Assembly: GCA_013399855.1 (NCBI GenBank)
Contig: VXAY01004335.1
Coordinates: forward strand, 361,089 to 425,088
Source of the DNA: Oxyruncus cristatus
Lineage: Eukaryota; Chordata; Aves; Passeriformes; Cotingidae
Direction: 5' to 3'
DNA: 64,000 bases
A program made the position numbers and the translations under genes. Under the pieces are notes generated by a model. The model was not told the origin of the DNA and ran no database searches. It saw only the letters and a program-made list of their open reading frames with translations. This document shows, piece by piece, positions 39,329 to 49,609 of the stretch; positions within the stretch are counted from its first letter, which is position 1; each line of letters begins with the position of its first letter.

Positions 39329-41520
39329 TCTCTGACTCTAGCCTACACTCCCTTCATCTCAAAAAGTCCTTCAGGACTTCTTCCATCTGCCTTTTCTTGT
39401 ATAACTAATCCCGTGTCATTAACACTATCCAGTGTGTCCTGAGTTGTTTCTGTCAAAATGTGGGTGGGATGGGAAAGCATTTGAAAAAGCATGGTCCATG
39501 CTGTTGCTGAGCTAGAAACCAACACTGTTTCCTGTCCTTGGTACTGCAGAGCATCAAAATGGGATCAGAGAGGCCAGCTCCCACTAGAAGTGTTTATTGT
39601 TGAGCCTCATTTCCAAAGAGAGCAGCCACAGTGTCACTCAGCCTGCTCTCTGGGACAGGGAGCAGGGGCTCACTTCTTTGGTAGTATCCATTGTATGAAT
39701 TAAACCGTTGAATCTTCTGATACAGGAAAAACAGACAGAAGAACTGTGATTCTTCTCGCATACTGCTGTCCTGTGAGATGGTCTGATTTTTGTACAATTA
39801 AGATCAGCTTTGCACAGTGCTAACAATAGCATCATTCCAGATTTGGATGTTTGCAAAATACAAAAATAAATGGCAGCTGTAAAAATAAAACTCACTTTAA
39901 AAATATCCTCTTACTACTATGATAGGATACAATTATATTTTTATATTCTGCCCCCCCATTAAACTTTGATTTACTTTTAACAGAATTAGACATGCTCAGT
40001 CTGTCCCCCAAACTAGACCCCTTCTCTATATTTGCTCTGTCAATTAAGTATATTTCACTTAGTTCCTGAACTCAGATATGTAATTTTTCCTCTATATATT
40101 CAGTCCAATTTAAATGCACAGTGAGTGATACATAGAAAATGTGACTTATCTTTGATAAATCAAGCTACAGAAGTTCCTTATCCACCCTATTAGATTTCAT
40201 GGCAACCTTCAACATTTGTTTCAGATAAACATTTTTCTACTAGAACTTGCTTTCACTTCTGACATTTTATCCATCATTTCCCTTTCAAAACTCATGATCG
40301 GTGACCCAGAAGTTGTTCAGACACACAGTAACCAAGTAGGGGGTGGTCTTATTTTCAGCTGATCTTCTGGCTTTACCCTTTAGCCTAACTACAATGCTGA
40401 ATCACGTCCAAAGATGCATTTAGAAATATTTCAGTGGGGTGCTCCTTGAAAAGTTTTACCTGTTTGGCTCCCATCCCCTTTACACAGGGTTGCAGATATT
40501 CTGAGTTGCCACTATTCGTTGTTGTGTCCTGTTGAAAGAGACTAATATTCTAATTACTTTCTGACATCCATTTTAGTACTTCTTATGTTCATACCTTGCA
40601 TAGAGATACAGATAGCAAAATTTAAAGCACAAGTCTATAACCGTTAGCAGTACCTCCACATTTAGCATCCCATGCAGAGAGTGCTCAGTATTGAAAAGGC
40701 ACCTAAATAGAAGTTCACGGGGATTTTTTGAGGTGTGGAAACTGAATAGACAGAGTAAAAAAAAAACCCAAACTTTTTCTGAGAACTGTTTTACAAGTGA
40801 AGTACATATTTCTACTGAATATAATTATGTTACTAAATTCCAATATTGTTTCATTGATATTTAAAGAAAATTCTAATAAAGAAGATTTTGAGGTCTTCAG
40901 ACTCTAAGTGACATTAATTTGAAGGGAACATACCCCTAAGAAAGAATAATGCCCAAAAGGTTGTTTACTCTCATAAAAGATATGAAGAAAGCATTTGAAT
41001 ATTTCTTCACAGGAGAACTGTTTATGACTTTTTCAAAATAAATATAAACTTTGTCTGCCATGGGACTGAAGTTCAATACCATGGCATAACTTAGGTCAGA
41101 CCAGGAAAGGATTTACTGTGTCAGCAATATGTTAGTCAATTATATTTTTAAGATTATGATCTCAGTGTATTAAGAATGATGACATCAAAACCTATAACAT
41201 TAGTGATTTTTATATTTAGGGGAGGTGCAGAAAGAGAGAAAATGGAAGCAGTCATGTTGTAATGACTGAAAGCAACTTGTAACTCCTGTAAAATGTCAAT
41301 ATTCCCACATTCATGAACTTCATTTCTCTAAAATCCACAGTGAGATAGGCTCACATTTCACTTTCCTTTACGTATTTTGTTTTTCCTAACTGAAATCCAA
41401 AAGAGCACAACTTAAGATGATCACATTTTCTTAAAACATAATAAGCAAGGAGTGCTTAAGTACAGAATTATTCATAGGAAGAAATGATATCTTTTGCTGC
41501 TATTGATTTATCGCTGCCAC

Positions 41521-41621
41521 CTGTGAAGACAAAAGATATCTTTGNATTCCATAGCCCCTTTCGAGGCTGTGCCCCATGGAGCAATTTTCTCATACAACTG
41601 TGAAGACAAAAGATATCTTTG
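41521..41621 (+). repeat. 24 bp direct repeat flanking a single N and a duplicated segment
   Basis: CTGTGAAGACAAAAGATATC plus TTTG occurs at 41521-41544 and again at 41598-41621. Between the copies lie one N (41545) and a segment nearly identical to 39279-39328. The layout is either an insertion flanked by a long duplication or, more likely given the N, an assembly join artefact. Confidence 0.85.
41545..41545. other. Single ambiguous base
   Basis: One N at the junction of a 24 bp direct repeat and a duplicated segment; probably a consensus conflict or a nominal join. Confidence 0.99.
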
Positions 41622-43932
41622 GACAGTACTATGGTGGATAAATTTAAACCTGGCCACAAAATAAAGACATTACAAATCTCATGTATTACATAGTACCTAC
41701 ATACATTGTAACCAGGAATTTGTTGCCTACATCTAAAACAGTCCTGACTTTTTATTTTCCTTATAAAAAGACATGAGGTCAAGAATACCGAAGAATTTTT
41801 AGTTTATTTAGGAATATTAAACCAGAGCTGAACTTTCATTACTTTTCATACAATATGTAGTTCAGTATCATGAACAGAATTTTAGAGTGAAATCAGTGGT
41901 ATTCATGGTGTTCATCTGCATAAATAAAATAAACTAGCTAAACTAAACCAAATTTGTTTATACTGCCGTAGCAACAAAAAAAAGACAAAAGATGCCCTGG
42001 TTTTAGGCGGTTGAATCCCATACCACATGCGTAAATGAGAGAAAAAGAAGTCAGTACAGTTGTCTTCACTTGGATCTCTAGTCTGATTTCAGATGCTCAG
42101 GAGCACCCAATCTGGCCTCTGGATAAGGTACCGGGTTTCAGAAATTACCTAGTTAATATGGCCAGTGGAGTCTGTGGCTGCTAAAGAACTGCTCAGCTCA
42201 GAGAAGACACCACTATGTGGCCAATTGAATAACTCTTAAGGTCTCCCTAGCTTTACTGACCAAAGACTTGTCACTGGCGTGCACTTAGGCATCCAGTGCT
42301 ACTTGATATGCTTTGGGGTATGAGTCTGCCTCAGTCTGACAGACATGATGGCACATTCAACTCATTACTCCCCGGAATGACAGCTGGAGATGGTTCATGA
42401 GTACTTCTAGTGCATCTCAGATGTCAGTGCATGTCTGTTTGTAAATAATTCAATCACGAAGAAAAATTATTGAACTGTAACTATCCAAGAAATCTAATAA
42501 GATAATAAAACCCTATTGCTCACAGTTCTGTGCCCATGATTTTTTTTTTACTCACTCTTTCTATCTAAAACCATATGAATATTTGGCTTCCTATCTACCT
42601 CATGCTGGTATAAAACATTTTGATATACAAGTTCCTTTGAATAATTAAACTGAATCTGTCTTCCTTTGGCAACAAACTGGGAGGACAAGAACTTCAAAGT
42701 ATGAAGTGATGTGATAATCTTATAGCCACCTCTTATTGTTTGTTTCTGAGTCATCAGAATAGCTCTGAGACGTTTTGATTTATCTTTTGCTGAACAGCCT
42801 GAGTATAATGTTTTAAGTACACAAAAGAAAACTATAAGCATTGGACAGCAAAGGAGAACCTGATCTTGCATTAATGAAACTTCGGTTATTGGTTACCAAA
42901 TTAACCTTGAGAAGAAGCAGTAAGGGTAAGGCCAGAGAGACACCAAGGAGCTAATTACATGCTTTTCGTGCAGAGAATCAACAAAAAAACCCAAGACTTT
43001 TTATTACATCTGGCTACTCATCTTTTTATACGTTTCAGTTTAGACAGAAATGCAACAATCTATAAAGGCATTAGCAACTGTCATGTAAGAATGATGTTTT
43101 TGGGAAGTGCTATTATAGGTTCACTTAGGATAAGAAAATACAGACAATCCAAAGTCTGTGTCAAAGTTTTGGACATTTTAAGGTTGTACTTTTGCAGTTG
43201 CAATTCCATTATGACTCAAGGCACTTTCTTCTTGCACTTTAAAGTTACTTTAAAACTAAATTTGCTTTAGTACACTGAAGCTAGCTTAGAAATTCAGTAT
43301 CTAATCATAGGCAATTATGTTCATATTCCTACACTCAAGTGACTCCCTTTATGAGTTCAGACCCTTGTCATAAAGTCTAACACTTGGAATGTAAAAATCA
43401 GTATATTTGATTGACATAAATGAGTCTAGTCCATCAGCCACTTTAGGAGAATTTGCTTCTCTGACCTCATGCATCTTATAGATACAGATTCTTGGCTTTC
43501 ACAGAAGCTGACTCCAGAGAGAAAAAAAAAAAAAGATAATACAAGTATTCTAGAAATACCTGAGAGTCCCCTGTTTATATTGCAGGAAGATGTTATCGAG
43601 ATACTACCATATCCACAATTCTGTCTTTGCAAGGTCCCATTGATCAACTGGAAGAGTGGAAACTTATTAGAGGTGACTTATTATTGTCAGAATCCAAGAA
43701 TTTTCAAACTGAAAAATCATTTGACATGCTGAAAATTCAGATATGCCTTCATACCTACAAGCAGGGAGGAACTGGTCAGGAATGTGAAAGTTGATGTCAC
43801 CCTTGGTTACCAGTGTTAATGAGATGGTGGAGTTCAGAAGGGAGTAAAAAGCATGATAATGACTATGGATTTCAGGAGAGTAGTCTGTTCAAGGATCTGC
43901 CTGGAAGAATCCCACAGAAAACAAACCTGCAG

Positions 43933-44226
43933 AGAATCATAGAATCACAGTATGGAAGGGGCCTCTAAAACTATCTAATTCCAATCCCCATGTCATGGGC
44001 AGAGACACTTTCAATGATAAGGAATCCACAAGTTCTCTGGGCTACCTGATACAGGGGACTGCCCAGTACAAGACCTTGTTCTATTTGGATGTCTTGAAGT
44101 TCACATGGACTCACTCCTCAGGGCTGTCATGGTCCCTCTGGATGGCATCCCTTCCCTCAAGCAAATCAACTGCACCACTCAGCTTGGTGCTGCCTGCGGA
44201 CTTTATCCTGATCATCTTTTTCTGAT
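43933..44226 (-). mobile_element. CR1 LINE fragment (minus orientation)
   Basis: The plus strand begins AGAATCATAGAATCACAG, the reverse complement of a CR1 3' end, and continues with GGCAGAGACA and further CR1-like antisense blocks. GTCCCTCTGGATGGCATCCC and ACTCAGCTTGGTGCTGCCTG near 44130-44200 belong to a more 5' part of the element. The jump between the two parts implies an internal deletion. No open coding region survives. Confidence 0.8.
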
Positions 44227-44259
44227 GGGAGAGGCTTAGTAGGTTGTGATCAGCAAATC

Positions 44260-44375
44260 AGAGTGTAGGTGGAAACTAGTCCATAATGATGTGTTCGAGG
44301 TTCAAAGGTGGGTCCAAAACCATTAAAAATTTTCATTAATAAATTGGATGAGTGTCAGGGATAGAGACATCGAGA
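44260..44375 (+). mobile_element. CR1 LINE, left part of an LTR-interrupted copy
   Basis: Plus-oriented CR1 ORF2-region sequence (GTGGAAACTAGT, GGTGGGTCCAAAACC, TTTTCATTAATAAATTGGATG). It stops where the LTR at 44376-44913 begins. The matching right part resumes at about 44932 with CAGCCAATTTGCAGATGATA, the next block of the same ORF2 region. Heavily diverged, with no intact frame. Confidence 0.75.
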
Positions 44376-44733
44376 TGAAGACTTGGGAAGCCTGGTAGAA
44401 AGCTCTGTACCCAAAGCAGAACCCCTGAAAAGGCCTACAGCTGGTTGAGAAGAGTTTTGGACTGTTTGTTACCTATCAGAGTTTAGTAAAATATTGTTAA
44501 TGCAGGTTGTTGAATGTGTACCCCAGTTATAATATATTATTCCCCTCAGTTTTAATTCAAGTTTATTGTAAATTCCTGATTGGCTGTAGTTTGGTGCAAT
44601 GCAGCATTTCCCTTATTTGGGTTGTCCCCACCTAGTTATTGTAATATTCCCTCCTACATTTTCCTTTTTAGTCTTAAGCCCGTCCCATGCTCTCCTAATA
44701 TGTCCAAGTTCTAGAACCTTCCCCGACCTACCC

Positions 44734-44740
44734 TATATAA
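44734..44740 (+). promoter_or_regulatory. TATA box of the LTR
   Basis: TATATAA followed by GTCCC, placed correctly upstream of the AATAAA signal at 44832 for a U3/R junction. Confidence 0.6.
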
Positions 44741-44831
44741 GTCCCATGCTTTGTACCTCCCTCCGGATTTGCTTGTTCCCTGTTGGTTCACTTGCACCTT
44801 AGGTAGACTTGCTCCTGCCTAAGGTTGCCTC

Positions 44832-44837
44832 AATAAA
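44832..44837 (+). terminator. Polyadenylation signal of the LTR
   Basis: AATAAA followed by GCTGCTGCGCCTGC and, downstream, a GT-rich segment (GGGTCTGTGTCC), the usual layout of an LTR R/U5 region. Confidence 0.6.
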
Positions 44838-44931
44838 GCTGCTGCGCCTGCTTCACAAGATTCAAGTAGAGTGAGCAAGAACCCACAAGCGGGTCTGTGT
44901 CCTTTCCTTCACACGCCGGCCTGCGTTAGAT

Positions 44932-45445
44932 GAGGGTTCAAAGTTCATCTTCAGCCAATTTGCAGATGATACAAAAATTTGGTGAGTGCCTGATAGACCA
45001 GATGGATGTGCTGCCTTTCAGAGGAACCCTGGCAGTCTGGAGAAGTGATCCAACTGGAACCTCATGAAGTTCAACAAACCCCATGTGTCAGTAGAGGCTA
45101 AGGGTTGACCACTTGGAAAGCAGCTCTGCTTGGTCTCCTGGAAGGCAGCAAGTTGTACATGAGGCAGCGATCTGCCATATCAACAGCATCCTGGGCTGCA
45201 TAAGGAGGATTATTCCCAGCAGGTTGAGGGAGGTGATCCTTCCGCTTTTCTTAGCACTGGTGAGACTTTCTGGAGAACTGTGCCCAGTTCTGGGTTCCCC
45301 AGCACAATGGAGACATGGACATGTTGAAGGAAGTCCAGGGAAGGGCCACAAAGGTGTCTAAGAATTGACATAATCTAACATGTGGATAGAGGCTGAGAAA
45401 GCTGAGATCGTTCAGACTACAACAAACACTCAGGGGGACCTTCTC
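44932..45445 (+). mobile_element. CR1 LINE, right part of the interrupted copy
   Basis: Continues the element at 44260-44375. Recognisable ORF2-region blocks in order are CAGATGATACAAAAATTTGG, TGAAGTTCAACAAA, ATCCTGGGCTGCATAAGGAG, CAGGTTGAGGGAGGTGATCC, GTGCCCAGTTCTGGG and AGGGCCACAAAG. It ends in a CT-rich then T-rich tract at 45441-45476. The frame is broken throughout. The missing 3' end may be the CR1 tail at 46651, on the far side of the minus-strand LTR. Confidence 0.82.
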
Positions 45446-45476
45446 TCTCTCTTTTTTTTTTTTTTTAATTAACATT
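45441..45476 (+). repeat. (CT)n then poly-T tract
   Basis: CT dinucleotides pass into about 16 T. It lies exactly between the CR1 body and the minus-strand LTR region. Confidence 0.9.
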
Positions 45477-45687
45477 TTTTTATGCAATTTAGGAGTTTAA
45501 CAGAATATGGTCCCAATCATGGTTGGGATCTGTCACCACTCCCGTGATGTAAATATCAAACAGTAATGTAACCAACTGATTGATTATATCCTGTTAGATA
45601 AGATAATAATACACAAGACAAACACCATATGAAGACTTGAACTGCTCTTCTGTGCCATAAACCATCATAAATTGTAATTCAATTAAT

Positions 45688-45708
45688 TGTAAGCATTGAG
45701 TGCTTACA
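45688..45708. repeat. Perfect inverted repeat, 8 bp arms, 5 bp loop
   Basis: TGTAAGCA and TGCTTACA flank TTGAG inside the minus-strand LTR candidate. Confidence 0.8.
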
Positions 45709-45864
45709 GGAGACTTGTATAGTAGAGTACTTTTTAGAGATTAGTATATGAAACTAATATTAACAATATGTAATTGATATTTATGAAAAAGACACCATAT
45801 TCATATTGCTGGGGTGTTCTTCACTGATTCTTAGAAAACTTCAACAATATCTAGTATATTTGTT

Positions 45865-46094
45865 TCTGGTTGCTGGTGAAAGAGCATGTTGGATTCATGA
45901 ATAACATGAACTATATGCCAGATTCATGAATAGTCTAGGGACTATAGGTCTGGTCACTGGTGAAAGAGCCCATCAGATTCAAGAACAGCATGAGCTATAG
46001 GTCCGACGTGGGATTCACAAATAGTCTATGGACTATAGGTCTGGTTGCAAGCAAAAGAGTAGTTGGATTCAGGAATAGCACGCTTTATTGAATA
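45865..46094 (-). repeat. Tandem repeat, 2.6 copies of 84-91 bp
   Basis: On the plus strand, units begin TCTGGT at 45865, 45949 and 46040. Each contains a GAAAGAG- or AAAAGAG-type block, a GGATTCA/AGATTCA block and, in the first two, ATAGTCTA-GGACTATAGG. Copies differ by about 20%, so the duplication is not recent. The array lies downstream of the AATAAA signal of the minus-strand LTR. Confidence 0.85.
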
Positions 46095-46324
46095 CAACCT
46101 ATAAGGTTTTTTGTATTGCTGGTGATAATACACTAACAGAAGAGTAACCGCATATAGCACTAACAATACGCCTGAATTCACAAGCTTAATATCCTGATTT
46201 AACACTCAGCATAGCTGAGGGCGCAAGGCTTACCAAAAGGCTTCCATAAGGATAAACTTATCAATCTATCCCTGCAATTTTATGTCAAATTCTCATCCCC
46301 CAGTTAGATGCAAAGTTGGAGTAC

Positions 46325-46332
46325 TTTTTATA
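46325..46332 (-). promoter_or_regulatory. TATA box of the minus-strand LTR candidate
   Basis: TATAAAAA on the minus strand in the context GGTATAAAAAGTAC, about 240 bp upstream of that element's AATAAA. Confidence 0.45.
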
Positions 46333-46650
46333 CCTAATTAACCATTACTGTGCAAAGGGCTGTGGGTGGGACTGTGGTCAAATCTTTGTTTCCTTGTGGG
46401 CGCATTGTACTGATTATTTCTTGGTAAGAGGTGTATGTGGTTTGAACATAGCATTTCTGGGTATCAGATAGAAGAACGAGAGCATGTGCCTGATGCCTCG
46501 CTTCACATTCCCTTCCCCCACCAATGCCACGGCAACACAAACCAGAAGACTTCCATCCAGTTTTCTCACTTGCACCTGCGGGCTCCATGGCCTATTGAAC
46601 TTTGCGTTTTCTTTACTATTTTATACTTCCAACATCTGGTATAGTGAAAA

Positions 46651-46729
46651 GTGTCCCTGCCCATGGCAGGGGAGTTGAAACTAGATGATCTTTTAGGTTC
46701 TTTCTGATCCAAATCATTCTATGATTTAT
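46651..46729 (+). mobile_element. CR1 LINE 3' tail (first of two)
   Basis: Plus-oriented CR1 terminal sequence: TGTCCCTGCCCATGGCAGGG, then ACTAGATGATCTTTTAGGTT and CATTCTATGATTTA. It has no body of its own and may be the displaced 3' end of the CR1 that stops at 45445, split by the minus-strand LTR. It could also be an independent very short insertion. Confidence 0.85.
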
Positions 46730-46730
46730 G

Positions 46731-46820
46731 GTTTAGGGGTGGAGTTGGCAGTGTTGGGTTAGTGGTTGGACCTGATGATCTTAGAGGTCTTTTCCAACCA
46801 AAAGGATTCTATGATTCTTC
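46731..46820 (+). mobile_element. CR1 LINE 3' tail (second, different subfamily)
   Basis: A second CR1 3' end follows the first almost without a gap: GGAGTTGGCAGTGTTGGG, TTAGTGGTTGGACCTGATGA, TCTTTTCCAACC and GATTCTATGATTC. The sequence before the terminal repeats differs from the first tail, so the two come from different CR1 subfamilies. Confidence 0.88.
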
Positions 46821-46821
46821 G

Positions 46822-47638
46822 ATTGCTTGGTAAGAGGTTTTGAATTCATTTTCTTGCCCTAAATTTGGTACCTAGGCTTATTTTTATTTTTAGCTCCTTT
46901 GAAAGAAGAGTTTACTTTTTCTAAAGCAATATGGTTACAGCACAGCCTAAGAGCAAGGTTCCCTTGAATAGGATAAAACCAAGTAAAGTGGAAAAGTATA
47001 ACTAAAATATGCATATTAACATGATTAAATCATTAGTGGGCAAAAGAGTGGAATAAAATCTGAAAGACAATATGTTGTCGTCTTGAGATTATTTAACCAT
47101 ATTGAGATACAGACTATGAAATGGGAGTCAAGTCCATAGGTGTAGAATATATTTTGGCTTTTCAGTTCTAATTAACCCATTTGGACTAGAGGAGAAGTAA
47201 AATATGTAATTTTCAGTTTCTGAGCTAAATATAGCTTTGTGATTTTTTAAAAAATACTGTATATAGCAGCTGATGTATAAATTAAGCTATGCAATTAGAC
47301 ATTTGTTCTAGTATAATAGTAACACCATATAAACTAAATGCACCTGGCATGTTTTTCAACAGGAAAGAAGGAGCTCCTACCCACACGGGCCATATTCAGA
47401 CCTTCTTTACCTACAAAGTATGAGCTATACTTCAAGAAGAATGTATGACAAGAGTGATCTGTAAATTAACTCTTGGTTTTGCTTACACAAACTGGTTACC
47501 CTGAAGTAAAGGCATAGAGTCATAAAAAGTAAGAAATTATTTTCCATATACCCATCAGAGTATCATCAGTGGTAGAAAATTTTCTGAGGAAAAAAAAAAA
47601 AACTAAGAAGTATTTACAAAGAAGAAACCTTTATCCAG
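46822..47638. other. AT-rich non-coding DNA
   Basis: No gene or recognisable repeat between the CR1 tails and the next CR1. An A-run lies at 47580-47592. Confidence 0.6.
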
Positions 47639-47639
47639 C

Positions 47640-47856
47640 ACAAGAAGTTTCACCTCAATATGAGGAAGAATTTTATGTTGAGCCTGGAACAGGATGCCCA
47701 GGGAGGTCATGGAGTCTCCCTCCCTGGAGATATTCAAAACTCACCTGCACATATTCCTGCGTAACCTGCTCTAGGTGACCCTGCCTTGGCAGGGGGGTTA
47801 GACTGGATGATAACCAGAGGTCCCTTCCAACCCTCACGATCCTGTGATTCTGTCAT
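47640..47856 (+). mobile_element. CR1 LINE, 3'-terminal fragment
   Basis: The last ~215 bp of a CR1 in plus orientation: AAGAAGTTTCACCTCAATAT, GGAACAGGATGCCCAGGGAG, GTCTCCCTCCCTGGAGATAT, GACCCTGCCTTGGCAGGGGG and a terminal ATCCTGTGATTCTGT. A short internal deletion is visible between the GAGGAAGAATTTTATG and GAACAGGATG blocks. The residual ORF2 C-terminus is not open. Confidence 0.9.
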
Positions 47857-48627
47857 ATTATATGTACCTCTGTACCTTTACATTTTCAAATAGGTCAGCT
47901 CAGAATGACCACTGCAATTGTAAGGAACGCCTAACTTTGATTTCATAATTAATTAAAAGATCAATGACTGTTGCACACAGCTGGGTGTTAAGCTGTCCTA
48001 GAATCTAATTCCAGCCTTCTGATACATAGTTTGAGGCCTTTTTTCCCAAATGTCACATAAAACTGACCGAGTAAGTTTACAGAATACCTAATAAGAAAAC
48101 ACTACATCATTCTTAACACAGAGCACAAGCAAACAGTTTTATTCCTGTTTGTGCAGCTTAACCTTCTGCAAAAGTAATTAGGTCTATAATTAAAAAGCTA
48201 TTTGGAATGATTAAACCCTGTTATCTAGTGGCATTTAAAGACAAATGCAAATGTCAGAAAGGATGGATTAATTAAAATCACTATTTAAAAGAAAAAAGTA
48301 TATTAGTGCAAGAGCTGGAGGATGTTATTTACTGAAATGTTACAGTATGAGGTGAAGTTAGATGTTCAGAGGATACAGAGAAGGTTGAAACAATTTTATC
48401 AAGCATTTTGTAATGTGATCTGCTGCCATTCATGAGTAGATACTGTTATGTACATGCATAGCTATATGCCTCAGTCACTATCTGTAGTTTAGGAGCTACA
48501 GGGTTGCTCACAGAAGTCCTGTGTCTTGACTCTACTTTCCTGCCCAGGGCAGAGAGAGAATCACTGCAACAAGATGTGTCAGCTAACAGCAGTTCTCCCT
48601 GGGAAAGTGCAGACGTGCAGTGGAAAG

Positions 48628-48704
48628 GTCTTCCTTCCTTCCTTCCTGCATTCCTACCTATCTTCCTGCCTTCCATTCCTCCCTCTCTTTTTCCCTCCCT
48701 CCGG
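48628..48704 (+). repeat. Pyrimidine-rich (CTTC)n tract
   Basis: Repeated TTCC/CTTC units, decaying into CCTCCCTCTCTTTTTCCCTC. The overlapping P/S/F-rich reading frames are compositional artefacts. Confidence 0.9.
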
Positions 48705-49581
48705 TAGATGCTCTGTATCAGCCTCTGGGAGGAAGCTGTCTCCGTTCTTTGATGATAGAAATGAACCTAAGGAGATGTGTTTAATCTTTGACTACTGTGA
48801 ATGCCCTCTCTTGTGCCAAGAGGCCTTGTGACTTTCTTTACCAGACTTGATATAGAATCATGACAGCATTTTTTCTTCACAGAAGATTCTGCTTTCAGAG
48901 CCTGATACAATTAGCTACAACATAAGAGAGTAATAGAGACAACACTGCTTTGCCCTCCCATCAATGACAAACCGCACTCAACCAGTGGGCTTGGTCTCAA
49001 ATGATTACATGCTTGAATAATTGCTGTAATTTTTTCTGGATTTAACATTGTAAGTGTGAATTTTTAGTTTACACTCAATATATGGTTAAAATGGCTATTT
49101 TTCAAACTGCTTTTTAAAGGCAGTGATACTGATTACAAGGTAAATTCTCTTCCCACTGCATTGTTAAAGCACTATGGCCAGCCAGAAAAGATTAATTTTC
49201 AGTGCACACTCCCACATGCTAGCACAAAAATCATCCAAGTTTTTATCACTCACTCAGAGACAGCAATCCCTCTTAATTCGTATGACTTAATTTGACAAAT
49301 CTCTATTTATAAGGCTAGTGTCTTTTCAACTTCATAACAAGGAGTTTGAGACACCCTTAAGGAATGGCTATGTGAGGGAAAAAATCCCTGGGAAATATGT
49401 AAGATCAATTAGCTACAGCACAACATACCTCTGTGTCTTCAAGAAATATAGCAATGACTCATTATTTGTTAAAAAGTAAGATTCATAAAGAAAAAGAACT
49501 TTAAGTTTTAAATTATTTGAAAAAAAAAGACAAACTTCAGATTTTAAAAGATTATCTTTAGGACTGCAAATTTCCTGATGC

Positions 49582-49609
49582 TTCCTGTTCACTTTAAAGG
49601 GAACAGGAA
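49582..49609. repeat. Perfect inverted repeat, 9 bp arms, 10 bp loop
   Basis: TTCCTGTTC and GAACAGGAA flank ACTTTAAAGG. Confidence 0.8.

Larger units (their letters stand above)
38800..43930. other. Non-coding DNA with one internal short duplication
   Basis: No gene recognised. It contains the related 50 bp segments at 39279-39328 and 41547-41596 described separately. A moderately GC-richer, unclassified patch lies at about 42000-42440. Open frames here (for example 42548-42871 minus and 42959-43270 plus) have no recognisable features. Confidence 0.55.
44376..44913 (+). mobile_element. Solo LTR inserted in a CR1
   Basis: A ~540 bp segment unlike its CR1 flanks, with LTR organisation: TGAAGACTTGG at the left and CCTTTCCTTCACA at the right, a TATA box at about 44734-44740, a polyadenylation signal AATAAA at 44832-44837 about 95 bp later, and a GT-rich stretch after it. 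The short terminal inverted match TGAAG/CTTCA supports the ends. A target duplication is not clear, so either boundary may be off by 10-20 bp. I cannot assign the family with certainty; it is of the kind seen as solo LTRs in songbird genomes. No internal retroviral genes are present. Confidence 0.72.
45545..46634 (-). mobile_element. LTR candidate with repeated U5 region (minus orientation)
   Basis: Read on the minus strand this ~1.09 kb segment starts TGTTGGAAGTATAAAATAG and ends TTTACATCA. A TATA box (TATAAAAA, about 46325-46332) is followed about 240 bp later by AATAAA (plus-strand TTTATT at 46084-46089). Beyond the signal, the presumed U5 contains 2.6 tandem copies of an 84-91 bp unit. 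Just past the 3' end the minus strand reads TGGTGACA, a plausible start of a primer-binding site. Both ends are inferred from TG/CA dinucleotides and context. It separates the CR1 body ending at 45445 from a CR1 tail starting at 46651. Family unknown. Confidence 0.55.

Noticed and set aside
42548..42871. Minus-strand frame of 107 codons with mixed composition
   Set aside because: Protein-like at a glance, but no domain, no good splice sites at its ends, and a length expected by chance.
45113..45361. Overlapping plus and minus frames of 82-87 codons
   Set aside because: They lie in a decayed CR1 and are not in the ORF2 frame over their length.
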